A stretch of DNA of 64,000 nt from the IMG/VR virus record IMGVR_UViG_3300005289_000004, positions 1-64,000 of that record; one strand, given 5' to 3'. The stretch's first letter is position 1. Each line of letters starts with the position of its first letter. Of this stretch, positions 16,701 to 26,200 are shown piece after piece. Origin of the DNA: a virus. A model generated the notes under the pieces. It had not been told where the DNA came from and made no database searches. It saw only the letters and a list, made by a program, of their open reading frames with translations. A program made the translations under genes and the position numbers.

Positions 16701-18688
16701 TACTCTTTAAACGATTCAACATCGGCCTCAGACCCCAACTCATGTATTTGCTCAGGATTAAATACCAACACCTCAGGGAACTTTAAGTCATCAGCATAAT
16801 CTTTAGGGTCTAGTCCATTATCTTTAATTCTCTGCTCGTAAATTTCTGGTGTAGCGATTAAACCGTCATAACCCTGATCTTCATACTCCTTAACAAGCTC
16901 TTTACTTGTTTTACGTGTTATCTCGTTAGCATCAACATATTTAGGGTTCTTCAAGTTAACGACAACAGATATTGTTTTACCATCTTCTGAGAAATGACCT
17001 TGTTTAGAGGATGTAAAGTACATTGTTCTACTCTTATCGAAGCTCTTTAAGTCAAAGTCTTTAGTAGTTTGGTGGTACATAACAGCATTAACCTTAGACT
17101 CAGGGAATATGTTCTGAACATACGTTTCATATTGTTTTTCATCCCCAATAGTCTTTATCTCATCTTTACTCCCATAAACATCAGATACACCTGTTATAGG
17201 TTCAGTAGTTGTATTTTCTGCAACAGGTGTAATAATGGAGTCTAACTCTGCCTCAACTTGATTTAACTCTTCTTGTAAGGTAGTTTTAGTTACCTCAGAT
17301 AAAGTTTTATCTTTAAGTATATCGGTTATAGCATCTGCACGTTGTACAAGAATGTCTGTATCGGCTCTCTGCTCTGGGGTTAGTTTTTGCTCTGTTGTAA
17401 CTGCCCCTTCAACTAAGTTAGATAACTCTTCTGTCTTTTGCTCTAATACGTCACTAACAGCATCGCTACCTGTTTTATCTAAGTCAGCTTTAAGTTCGTT
17501 GATTTCAGTGGTTAGCTGCTCTACTCTCTCACGCCCTTGTTTATTTTTAACTGAACCTAGTATATTTCCTGCACCTTGAATACCACTATCCATTACACCA
17601 CCAACTATAATAGCATCAGCCACACCTTGCATCAAATCTAAGTCAGGATTTAAACCGCTATATTTATCAAGCATGTTTTGAGTGAACTGTGTAAGCCCCT
17701 CAGAAGCTCCACCTTTACCAAAAGCTACAGGAATACCGTTCTTAGCGAATATCTTTTTCAAATAACCTTCTGCAAACTCTGTTGCTTTACGTTTGGCTAC
17801 GTCTATTCCATCCCTACCCAAGTCCCGTACAATATCATCTATAATTGCTTTAGAGCCGAATGCTTGTTCAAACACAACTTCACTTAAACCGTTAAAAGCA
17901 GCAACGATTGGTTTTTGATAGTTCTTAATGTCAGGGTTGTCTTCAATCTCTGCTAATTTGTTTGAAGCAAATGGTAGCGCATTTAAAGCTGTTTTGCTGA
18001 TCGTAGAGAGGTTTGCTGCTTGTCCTAGACCTGCTGTAGCATATAGCTGTAGTAAAGACGGTACAGAGCCTGTAATAGCGTTAGCTACCTGTCTTCCTGC
18101 ATCACCTAGTTTACCGTTCTTAATTGAGTTATAAATATCACCTTCAAACTTAGTTACCTCTTTATTGTAAGCCTCTGACTCTCCCCTGTAATGTTGAGAC
18201 ACTTGGTCTAACAGTTTTAATGGGGTGCTTGCTTTTCCTGTTTCGTTTAACAGTTCTGCGTAGGAGGTAGATAGCGTATTCTTTAACTCCCCTTCTGGCA
18301 ATTGGTCTGCTATAAAATTTTGAGGAATAGCTGCTAACTCGTAAACTATTTTTGGAATATCTGCAACACCTGCATAAGCCTTGTTAAGGGAAGATGCAAA
18401 CGTGTTCCAAGTATCTGACCAAAAACCATCATCTTTTTTGGGGGCTGTTATAGCAACTTCTTCTAATTGCTTTGTTCCGTAAGTTGGTTCAGGTTCAACA
18501 GGTGCAGGTGGGGCGATCTTAGTTTCAAAATCTTCGTAACTTCCTAGATCGTACTCTTTACCCACTCCATCATAAAATGCTTTACGTTTTGTTGAGTCTC
18601 CCATCTTACCAGAGAACTCTTCGTAACTGCCAACACTATAATCTTTGGATACGGCTTCATACAGTAATTTTAATTTCTCCTCATCCAT
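13793..18688 (-). CDS. giant internal virion protein with ADP-ribosyltransferase-like (ART-PolyVal) domain
   Basis: 1631 residues. Two copies of a short motif open it (KDYSVGSYEEF and KEYDLGSYEDF, residues 13-60). Residues about 515-655 resemble the ADP-ribosyltransferase domain of polyvalent proteins: MYHQTTKDFD, MYFTSS, EDQGYDGLI, PEVLVFNPEQIHELG. Hydrophobic segments occur near residue 1280 (AIVSGAVLGAATILV), and the C-terminus is strongly basic. Very long multi-domain proteins of this kind are packed in the head and injected with the DNA, like T7 gp16, delivering enzymes early in infection. That it is injected is inferred from size, position between other internal proteins, and membrane segments. 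Confidence 0.7.
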   Translation of the reverse strand: MDEEKLKLLYEAVSKDYSVGSYEEFSGKMGDSTKRKAFYDGVGKEYDLGSYEDFETKIAPPAPVEPEPTYGTKQLEEVAITAPKKDDGFWSDTWNTFASSLNKAYAGVADIPKIVYELAAIPQNFIADQLPEGELKNTLSTSYAELLNETGKASTPLKLLDQVSQHYRGESEAYNKEVTKFEGDIYNSIKNGKLGDAGRQVANAITGSVPSLLQLYATAGLGQAANLSTISKTALNALPFASNKLAEIEDNPDIKNYQKPIVAAFNGLSEVVFEQAFGSKAIIDDIVRDLGRDGIDVAKRKATEFAEGYLKKIFAKNGIPVAFGKGGASEGLTQFTQNMLDKYSGLNPDLDLMQGVADAIIVGGVMDSGIQGAGNILGSVKNKQGRERVEQLTTEINELKADLDKTGSDAVSDVLEQKTEELSNLVEGAVTTEQKLTPEQRADTDILVQRADAITDILKDKTLSEVTKTTLQEELNQVEAELDSIITPVAENTTTEPITGVSDVYGSKDEIKTIGDEKQYETYVQNIFPESKVNAVMYHQTTKDFDLKSFDKSRTMYFTSSKQGHFSEDGKTISVVVNLKNPKYVDANEITRKTSKELVKEYEDQGYDGLIATPEIYEQRIKDNGLDPKDYADDLKFPEVLVFNPEQIHELGSEADVESFKEYERSKNTSNIESEIIVPEQRLTVTEQKLTEIQARRAEITKRLSDKLSNINTGINPDAIKDLVELGVTYVEEGVIRFKDFADRMRQDLGKTIPDEQLRDIYRQSAEQLGYGVRGFGERVRTDETTPTETAELLDNTEQLYQTQDYAEIRSRLSTMDDLEKQRLVGELSAVTSQLTSEQNIGVLAGIELINKYNSEGNFDEASKIIETLSKSATVAAQTLRQYGEFKSSTPDGYIQLVEKWLDKVNKKLTEPQKTKIKELFANQQQAAARVEEALNKVTETLDDADYKDYYANEIAYEDAIRDLEDYIDNIRGKNLPDTLAKILQGNLLSFKSVVINPFANLMQFGLRGTENDVATAVDALVGLITSRRTKSPTLSADNIRLGSRAVVQGSKRATRKAVRGTANAELAKYDVGGRLKPRVAFNRLFENLKSSATREENQYGWSQGLSDFTESTIGVPANLMFRLLPFGDDPFFEQAKTQRLVEIGKNDKGLEGDALERFVLKPDAKSLEEATNYGKEATFQEENVISRNINRLIGDGAKRIEEIGGTTASASYRFIMKGILPFVNTPSSIALKTVKFAVPAIPFSQAIYDATQLTKAYKMKDSKLKETLIRRHQKDFSEHMGQAIVSGAVLGAATILVANGLATGDLPEDKFQKKQKDFMFATQPPNTINVDGVKRLLNGEDFAYKQGDRVVSYVPLGLIGAQIGIVSSTKGEQLREQKKKADVVNTKGEAYYPEAGLNPLNFIGNFATNAPAAMRYFFNQSFVQGAETILSAVSTPDGAKNIIPQLGKTFVTMGIPNTVSQTFRASNDYMRDLYTDDQLQTFANIIKEKVGNVEDLPIKYDMWGKPIKQTPDGSNPYVYQIIDIFRSQKILQDPITYAVFDIQRKTRDDGAIPNSIDDTFTKKDFKVKLDKEQKSELTKMVGQERRKLVERILKNYTDKTDPERMIPRLKSAYSRGAAIAKSKFRRKIKI

Positions 18689-18690
18689 CT

Positions 18691-20073
18691 TTAAAATCCT
18701 TGTATTGTTTTCTTACCTGTTGACTTAGGGGCTGTTTGTTTTGGTGTTGATTTGGCAGTTGTACTTCCTGCTGTTGCTGGTTTAAAAGTTGACAATGCTT
18801 GCGCTATAGATTTAGAGTTTTTAACGTTAGCTGGTAATCTATCATAAGGAATGAAATAATCATTAGCCACACCATCCTCTGCTAGCCTAACATGTATAAC
18901 TGGTTTCCTAACCACATTATTAGGATTGTTTCTAGCAAAATTAGGTTGTGCTATAGCTCCTGCAAGTGGATTTTTCCCTTGACCTTTTGCTGGTTTAATA
19001 AATGGTGCGTTAGTTATACCCACTACTTCATATCTGCCAGAAGAAGGTAACGGCTCATTCAAAGGTTTACCTGTTGCTAGGTCTATTGACTGACTACCTG
19101 CAAAATTCTTATTAGGGATAGATAGCGGTACATATTCATCTAACTGTACACTTCCTTTACCGTCTGCAAATGGAAGATTAACTGAGGTAAGACTGCCAAC
19201 TGCTGCGTTACTTCCTGAACCAGATTTAGCTACAGCAGGGATAACATCTCTGAACCTGTCTTTAACTTCGCCCGGTTTAAACGCACTATATAACTCTTGA
19301 GTTTTCTGTACAAGCAATTGATCTGGCGTAACACCTAGTTGTGCAGCTTGCGTATCAAAAATATTACGGTACTTACTATCATTATTATACTGCCAGCTAA
19401 GTGCTGTCCCTACAGTTTCTGGTGTTAAATTAGTTGTGGTTATTTTATCTCCTGTCAAAACACGACCGTCCATACTACCTTTACCGTACGATGTAGTTTT
19501 ACCTGCTTTGTTAACAAGAGTATTCATCAGTTGTGACTCTTCGTTATTTAGGTAGCTGGTATCAGGTTGAGTGTAGTTGGCAAGGTTGTATGCTCCCAAG
19601 TCTATTTCATCAGTTGGTGTTTTATCCAGTTTTTGAAGTCTAGCTTTAGCATCAGAAGAAACTAATCCTGTACTTCTTGGGTCTGCTATAAAGTCGTATG
19701 CTTTGGTGGCAATTTTACCTCTTTCTTTACTGGTAGTTATAAACTGTTTAGTCTCGTTAATGTCTTTCTCCAACTGCATTCTTAGCTTTAACCGTTCTTC
19801 CCTACTTGACGCTTTGTTAGCTTGATAGTAAGTGTCGTAAACTTTAGTGAGTCTGCTGTTTAATTTATTTACATCTACCTGTTGTATGCCATTAGGGTTG
19901 ATGTTTTTAATTAAAGTAGACAGTTCTTTTTGGTCGGCTGCTTGTTGTTTAGCTAATGCTTGCTGTTGTGATACTATTCTCTCTTGGTTAGCTTGCCACG
20001 CTTTACCTATTGTTCCGAAGAACGCACCCAACACGGCATCTCCTCCTCCATTATAATCTTGTGGTGTTGCCAT
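18691..20073 (-). CDS. putative internal virion (cargo) protein
   Basis: 460 residues. The N-terminal 150 are helical and Gln/Lys-rich (QQALAKQQAADQKELS). A mixed region follows, with a Lys/Pro/Thr-rich end (TPKQTAPKSTGKK). It sits two bases from the giant protein gene and three bases from the Gln-rich protein gene, the same triplet arrangement as internal core proteins gp14-15-16 of T7-like phages. No enzymatic motif seen. Confidence 0.6.
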   Translation of the reverse strand: MATPQDYNGGGDAVLGAFFGTIGKAWQANQERIVSQQQALAKQQAADQKELSTLIKNINPNGIQQVDVNKLNSRLTKVYDTYYQANKASSREERLKLRMQLEKDINETKQFITTSKERGKIATKAYDFIADPRSTGLVSSDAKARLQKLDKTPTDEIDLGAYNLANYTQPDTSYLNNEESQLMNTLVNKAGKTTSYGKGSMDGRVLTGDKITTTNLTPETVGTALSWQYNNDSKYRNIFDTQAAQLGVTPDQLLVQKTQELYSAFKPGEVKDRFRDVIPAVAKSGSGSNAAVGSLTSVNLPFADGKGSVQLDEYVPLSIPNKNFAGSQSIDLATGKPLNEPLPSSGRYEVVGITNAPFIKPAKGQGKNPLAGAIAQPNFARNNPNNVVRKPVIHVRLAEDGVANDYFIPYDRLPANVKNSKSIAQALSTFKPATAGSTTAKSTPKQTAPKSTGKKTIQGF

Positions 20074-20076
20074 AGT

Positions 20077-20703
20077 TTATGCGTAAAGTCCTTGTTGTCT
20101 GCCGTTAATTGGTGCAAACGGGTTGTATTGTAGTCCTGCTTGTCCTTGCGTTGATTGTTGTTGTCCTCCTAAACCACCTCCCATAGCAATTGCCGTTGCG
20201 CCACCGATGCCATTAAAGATATTTTGTACACCTGCATTTCTCATAGATGCCACTTGCTGTGCTGTCCTTAGGTACGGTTGTGCTTTATTCCAGTTCCAAA
20301 CTCTTTGCTGTTCTTGAGCTAAAGTTTGATTCTGTTGCATTGAAAGTATTTGATTCTGTCTACGTGCCTGTTCGTCCTGTATATTCAGATTTGTGGTGGC
20401 TTGGTTAGCTTGCCTAAGTAAACCAGCAACTGGTATATTTCTTCCTGAACGTGATGCCGAGGCCAGTATAGTAGAGAGGTTGTTCTGATTCTGTTGTAAG
20501 GCGTTATTATACTGAGTATTTGATAACCCAATTTGTGCCATATTTCTAGCTTGTGCTGCGTTTTGAGCCAAAAGTGAGTTAACTTGTGCTACAGGTAATT
20601 GATTATTCCTTTCCAACGCGTTTGCCCTCGCCCCCTGAAACAATCCGTATGCGGAGCCGAGTAGGTTTGCGCCAATTCCGAGTGCAGCTAAAGGTAATGC
20701 CAT
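20077..20703 (-). CDS. Gln/Ala-rich internal virion protein
   Basis: 208 residues. It has a hydrophobic start (LPLAALGIGANLLGSAYGL), a long Gln/Asn/Ala helix, and a Gly-rich segment (GIGGATAIAMGGGLGG). The layout resembles T7 gp14-like internal proteins that form a channel in the host envelope. Family assignment is by architecture and neighbourhood, not by clear sequence identity. Confidence 0.6.
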   Translation of the reverse strand: MALPLAALGIGANLLGSAYGLFQGARANALERNNQLPVAQVNSLLAQNAAQARNMAQIGLSNTQYNNALQQNQNNLSTILASASRSGRNIPVAGLLRQANQATTNLNIQDEQARRQNQILSMQQNQTLAQEQQRVWNWNKAQPYLRTAQQVASMRNAGVQNIFNGIGGATAIAMGGGLGGQQQSTQGQAGLQYNPFAPINGRQQGLYA

Positions 20704-20764
20704 ATTCTATGTTTTAAAGTATAAGGCAAAGATAGGCTTTAAGTTAACTGTATTTTAAATAGGG

Positions 20765-21637
20765 TCACTCGTTGACCGTAGATACGTTTCCTTTTGTCAC
20801 AATTTTAAATAACTGTAGAGCTTGCGAACCATCTATTGTTGTTAATTCCATGCTGAGGTAGCGACCTTTGAGTCTATCTCCGTCAACAAGTCCTGTTATC
20901 TTATCCCTCAGAAACTCTGCATAATGTATACCCTCTTTACTGGTAAAATCTGCTTCTATTAAATCCGATACATGACCTAACTGAGTGGTAATACCGTCTG
21001 TTGTAGTTGCCATTATTATGTTGGAGTGGATAGCTACTGAACTCCAAGTCTTAACGTAGCCTGAACCCATAGGAAACTTAACGGTTGTTTGAAACTGTTC
21101 TCCGTAGAAGTTGTTGTAGTTACTGTTGTTCTTGTGAATCCATAACTGACCGTTCTTCCAAGTAAACAAATCTGTGAACATGCTAAAACCGTTCTCTGGT
21201 CTGTAGCTTCTAAAGTCAACCCACCTGTTTCTGTCCTCACTCCATATCACATTGAACTTACTGCCTGTGCTTACTTCTTCTCCTTCTTTCTGAATATTTA
21301 GCACCTCTATTTCGAGATAACCTGTTCCCCAGAATGTCAGTTTCTGGTTAGCTTCTGTTGTGGAGATTTCTACTGTTACATCTTGTACAGTTGTGTACGT
21401 AAACAAAGGTGTATCAAATCCTAAGCTAAGGCTTGGTGAGTTAGAAGCTGCTATAATTCTAAAACTTATAGTATAGTTGGTATCCTCATCAAAAGGATAA
21501 GTAAGCAGTTTTAACGGTGTATTGTTATTACACGGATAATGAATAGCTTTAGTACCATTAAGCTCCCATGATCTGTCATTTAACAGTTCTTGAAAGTTTA
21601 TAAGTACTGGTTGATCTTCTACAGTTTTAATATTCAT
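20765..21637 (-). CDS. tail or muzzle-associated virion protein
   Basis: 290 residues, beta-rich. A central Trp/Tyr/Asn-rich section (WSEDRNRWVDFRS, FTWKNGQLWIHKNN, FYGEQFQTTVKFPM) resembles part of the stabilisation/muzzle proteins of Bacteroidota podoviruses. Start and stop overlap or abut neighbours. Structural role inferred. Confidence 0.55.
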   Translation of the reverse strand: MNIKTVEDQPVLINFQELLNDRSWELNGTKAIHYPCNNNTPLKLLTYPFDEDTNYTISFRIIAASNSPSLSLGFDTPLFTYTTVQDVTVEISTTEANQKLTFWGTGYLEIEVLNIQKEGEEVSTGSKFNVIWSEDRNRWVDFRSYRPENGFSMFTDLFTWKNGQLWIHKNNSNYNNFYGEQFQTTVKFPMGSGYVKTWSSVAIHSNIIMATTTDGITTQLGHVSDLIEADFTSKEGIHYAEFLRDKITGLVDGDRLKGRYLSMELTTIDGSQALQLFKIVTKGNVSTVNE

Positions 21638-21837
21638 TACTTGCTCCTTTTGCTTTTTGGTACGTATCTCTTATAAATACCGTCTACTATTTCTATAACC
21701 CGATATATAGCACCTGAATCGTATGGCACTAAGTTATTCAAATTTTCCTGTCTTTTAGCACAAGGGTTGCAGTCTTTTTCTATTCCAACTGCTCTAAGCC
21801 CTGCCTTAACTGTATCTCCTAATCCTCTCTGTTTCAT
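21637..21837 (-). CDS. small conserved-type hypothetical protein
   Basis: 66 residues with a CNPC pair (residues 23-26) and a basic end. One-base overlaps on both sides (TAATG-type junctions) show that it belongs to the virion operon. Function unknown. Confidence 0.55.
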   Translation of the reverse strand: MKQRGLGDTVKAGLRAVGIEKDCNPCAKRQENLNNLVPYDSGAIYRVIEIVDGIYKRYVPKSKRSK

Positions 21838-23189
21838 TAGGGATCTACTCTATTAAATACAAAACTATAATATGAACCTACGTGATAAAGTGGGTCATTG
21901 GTTGAAGCGTTTATAGTTATAGTGTGATCTCCAATTGTTAATGGGTAACCGCTTGGATATAAGTTTGTTGACACCACAGGCCCCATCTCACAACCAAGAC
22001 TTCCACCAGGACTCGTTGCTGAACCTATTTCCACCCCATCTATAAATATAGTCATTTGTTCAAAAGTACTAGCTTGTTTCTCGGCTAAACCTTCCCAAAT
22101 AGCCTGTATCGCTTGCGCAGTCGTTACGTTAATACTTACTGTTGCTGTTGCACTTTGAGTTTTATCATTTGTTCCTCCCGGACAATTGGCACTATCCTCC
22201 CAATTCACCCTTAGTCCATAACCACCTGCTGAAACGCTCCAAAATGCAGGGGTAGGTATTGAAGGGAAAGATGTTTGATCATACGTTCTTGTAGCAAGTA
22301 TACTTCCTGCACCTGTGTCAGTGAAACTCCACGGGGTATTAAAAGTGAATGACGGTAACGGTTCTTCTTCTGTACAGTTTCTATGTTCTTCTGAATCTGC
22401 GTAAGCCTGTCCGTTATCTTCTATATCCTGTAGTGCGTCTGCGTTAGCTTCTTCTTTAGTCGCTGCTGTATAAGTATCTGCTGGCACAGTGTACGTTACA
22501 GTTCCCCCTACAAATCCTTCTGGACAGTTACTAACGAAATCTTGACTTTGTAAATCATTACCTATTACTGGCGCAGCACCATGTTCTAATCGTATTATAT
22601 CACCATCAAGAACATTTTCCGCTAAAGCTGTGTCTTTATTTAAAGCGAACTGAGCATTCGTTATATACGCTGGGAAAGAAGTGCTACTAGACCCTAAAAG
22701 CGTACCGTTGCGGTATATTCTTGACTGTTTACTAGCAGCCGAAGTGATACTATTTGCGGTCAAATACGATTCTATCCTTGATATATAGCTATCAGCAGGT
22801 ATTGTTATGGATGTTGAATAAACTCCTCCTCCTCTAGTAACAGTTGATGGAAACCATAAACCACCTAACACATCCGAAACCTGTAAGATGCGTACACTCA
22901 TTCCTCTGCTATCCATAGCTTGATACCTTGCGTCTATAAAATCGGGGTAAATCACGACTTCAAATATAAAGGTTACTGTATCTGTTGGAGTGGCGGGTTT
23001 AGTGGTTATATTAAAATCAGTGCTATACCCTCCTACTGTTAAGGTAGCAGTAGTGGTTGTGCTGTTGACGGCTGAACTATCTCTTCTTACCTTTACAACG
23101 TCTCCGTTTACCACAGTTCCTGCAACTGATGTGTACGCATCTGTATTCTTTTTATACTCTCCGTTAACTATACTTATTGGTGTTGCCAT
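21837..23189 (-). CDS. virion protein beginning with an interrupted Ig-like repeat
   Basis: 450 residues. The first 65 (ATPISIVNGEY, VVNGDVVKVRRDSSA, STDFNITTK) are the second half of the repeat whose first half ends the upstream 1258-residue protein. The remainder is beta-rich with a Cys/Glu segment near 250-280 and no recognised enzyme. The two genes are therefore either one gene broken by a stop, or two products that exchange a domain. ATG at 23189 follows a run of nine A on the coding strand. Confidence 0.65.
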   Translation of the reverse strand: MATPISIVNGEYKKNTDAYTSVAGTVVNGDVVKVRRDSSAVNSTTTTATLTVGGYSTDFNITTKPATPTDTVTFIFEVVIYPDFIDARYQAMDSRGMSVRILQVSDVLGGLWFPSTVTRGGGVYSTSITIPADSYISRIESYLTANSITSAASKQSRIYRNGTLLGSSSTSFPAYITNAQFALNKDTALAENVLDGDIIRLEHGAAPVIGNDLQSQDFVSNCPEGFVGGTVTYTVPADTYTAATKEEANADALQDIEDNGQAYADSEEHRNCTEEEPLPSFTFNTPWSFTDTGAGSILATRTYDQTSFPSIPTPAFWSVSAGGYGLRVNWEDSANCPGGTNDKTQSATATVSINVTTAQAIQAIWEGLAEKQASTFEQMTIFIDGVEIGSATSPGGSLGCEMGPVVSTNLYPSGYPLTIGDHTITINASTNDPLYHVGSYYSFVFNRVDP

Positions 23190-23227
23190 AAACTTCGTTT
23201 TTTTTTACAAGGTGACCATCTTTAAAA

Positions 23228-26200
23228 TTATATTACTAAGGTAACTGCATTAGATTCATACGTTGTACTTAACTCTGCGTTAGTGACTGCTGTGAATGTA
23301 AATGGATTAGGGTCTATACTGTCTTTTGTAGTTATTGTAAAACTTGTTGTGTAGCTGCTTACTGTTACATCAACCGTCACTGCTGTGCTATAAGCTGTAG
23401 AACTGTTTCTTCTTAGTTTTAAAACATCTCCTACGTTTATTGTACCTGTTGTAGATACCCAACCGCCTCCGTTTATTTGGTATTGTCCTCCAACTACCGA
23501 AATAGATACTGGTACGTTAATTCCGGCTATAGTAGCCCCATTCGACGTTTGAAGGGTATTAAGATTAGCATTAGTAACAGGAGTAAATGTAAACGGAGTT
23601 GGCGTTGTAACTGGTATTTTAGTTACGGTTGTAAAAGTACCTGTTTCTGTTGCGATAGTTAGTGTGGAATATGCCGAATCCCCAGCAGTTGCAGAAGTCA
23701 GGTGTCTTACTTTAACCACATCTCCTGCACTTACTAATCCTGCTGATGAAGTCCAAGCTCCGCCGTTTATCTGGTACTCACCTCCTGCTGAAATACTTAT
23801 AGGTGCTGGAACATTATTTCCTGCTACTACTATTTCATTTGATTCCACTAAGACTCCGCCTGTTTGATCGGTTAGGGTTATGAAAGAAAATGGATTTACT
23901 TCACCGTCACCCTCCTCTACCTCTATACAAGCAATTTTGGTAATTAGGGTAGCACCATCCATAAAAGTAATACTTACTGCATCGTCTCCAAAGTAACCTG
24001 AATCTGGTGTGTAAAGTATATCTCCTGACTCATTTGTAGCTGTTCCGTTGTCTGGTTGCACTAAGGTTACGTCTGCTAAAGTTTTAACATAACTGTCTCT
24101 GTATTCCCATTGCTGTGAAGTAAAGCTAATTACTTTGATTTCTCCATCGTTGTTGGTTATAACAAAGTTTAGCTCGTTGTTAAAGTCGTCAAATATCAGT
24201 ATAATTTCTTTAGGTTCTACACTTTTTATCAGATCATGGAAATACTTAGACATCTTAGTGTCAATAATGGTTAGCCCATTTCTTCCAAACTTACAAGGAT
24301 AGCCGTTGTTGTGGTCTACGAAATAAATATCCCCCTTGTTTGAAACTGTTATTGCACGTTTAGCAAGTCCTGTTCCTATATTTCCTACGCTGTACCTTAC
24401 ATTATTTAACAGTTTATCACTGATAGTTAGCTGATCTTGTTCGGCTTGTGTAGTTATGATTGCCATGTTAACTGGAATAGAAGCCACTTTAAGCTCCTGT
24501 AAAGCTACCAGTATGTTATCACTCATTACCAGTTTAGTAATAGCTCCATATATGGAAGTAGTCTCTCCCGGCTCATCTCCGTAGATTCTAGCTCCGTAAA
24601 ACTTATTGATGGTATTAGTCAAGCTACCGATAGAAGATGGCTCTGAGTACCTTATACTGGCCTTACGTCTAACCTTTCCTACTTCATCGTTGTAAGTACG
24701 ACCTCTTCCTGCACTCCAATACCTACTCGCATACTCATCAGAGAAGTTAAAGTCTTCTACAGGGAAAGCAAACACATCATTTGAACCTTCTACATTTGAT
24801 CTAAACTTGCGGGGTTTAAGGTAAGCATCAACTGCGTTTATAGTCCCTGCTGTTACTGAGTATTCTCCATCTATAATATCAAACTGCTCACCTATTTCAT
24901 AAAATATTTTAGTCTCTACAGATTCAAAGTTGTTTTTAGGTGTGTATATCTCGATTAGTATTTCATTCTCTAAATCCGACACATCTATGATGTCTGACTT
25001 TTTAATCTTCAACAGATATTTAATAGGGTCTGCTTCTACTTCGGGAGCTTTAATCTCAAAACCCGCCACAGGTAAATCGATAGCTGGCGTATTAAACCAT
25101 TTAACTACCTCCCCTGAACTATCAAAACTATTTATTAAAATAACCCTGTCTGTTGGTGTGTAATCGTAAGCTACTGCACTATTGGCCAGAAAAGCCATGT
25201 TAAGGTAAATAAACTCATCGTCACTTTCATCAACATCATACAGAGCTGTAGCATATAACGTGTTTAAGTACTTAGTGTTTTCAGATATACCCCACTGATA
25301 ACTTACTGCACCTTCTGGCGGCGTTCCTTCTATACTCCATCCAATCTGCGGTACTTTACCTTCACTTACTGCATAAGACGGTGTGTTGGCTACGTAGTTG
25401 CTTCCTGTAATAATTGGGAAATACCTGCCCTTGTCATCAAAGTGGAATAGGGTTAGCTGATAACTTGTGTTAGATTTAACTATGTTTTTAGTCAACCCAT
25501 TTACATCCCCCACATCTCCCCATACTACATCTACACCTTTACCTTCAAAATACGGTTTGGTTATGTAGAATACTGATATACTGCCATCTGAGTTATACAC
25601 CTTTCTTTTATAAGGAATACCTCCACCACTTGTGGGGACAAATGAATAGTTAGGTAGTGTGTTTAAGAAGTTAGTTGTAAACGAGTCTAAGTCATTATTA
25701 TCTCCCGAATTTGCTGTATAAGGAAAATCTTCTGGTGTAGAAGGTCTGCCCCATAACTGATCTGTACGGAGGGTAACTTTGTCCCCTGCTCTTGGGTCTC
25801 CCCTAAAAATAACTTCTACTTGCCTACGATGCCCCCAACCTCTAGGAGCAGTATTAATCATACTAGCAGTAAAGTCTCTAGGGTCGGTTACTGATATGCC
25901 TAAATCTAACTGGGTAGTTCCAACTGATACTTGTACATTAGGGTCTTCTGGTCTGTCATAACCTTCATCTAAATCTGCAATAGCAAGTACATTACCATCA
26001 ATTACTTCTAAAGTCCCTGCGTTACGTGGTATAGCGTCATAAGGTTCATCTGTCTCTAAGGGAGGTATCGGTTCGTAGGCTCCATCGTTGTAGAATATAA
26101 AGGTGTATATTCCTGTTGTTGGGTCATATGCCTCTCTGACCTCATCCTCTAAATCTATTTCAGTAGGCAACGTGGTGAGATATTCTTTAGTAACTGTTTT

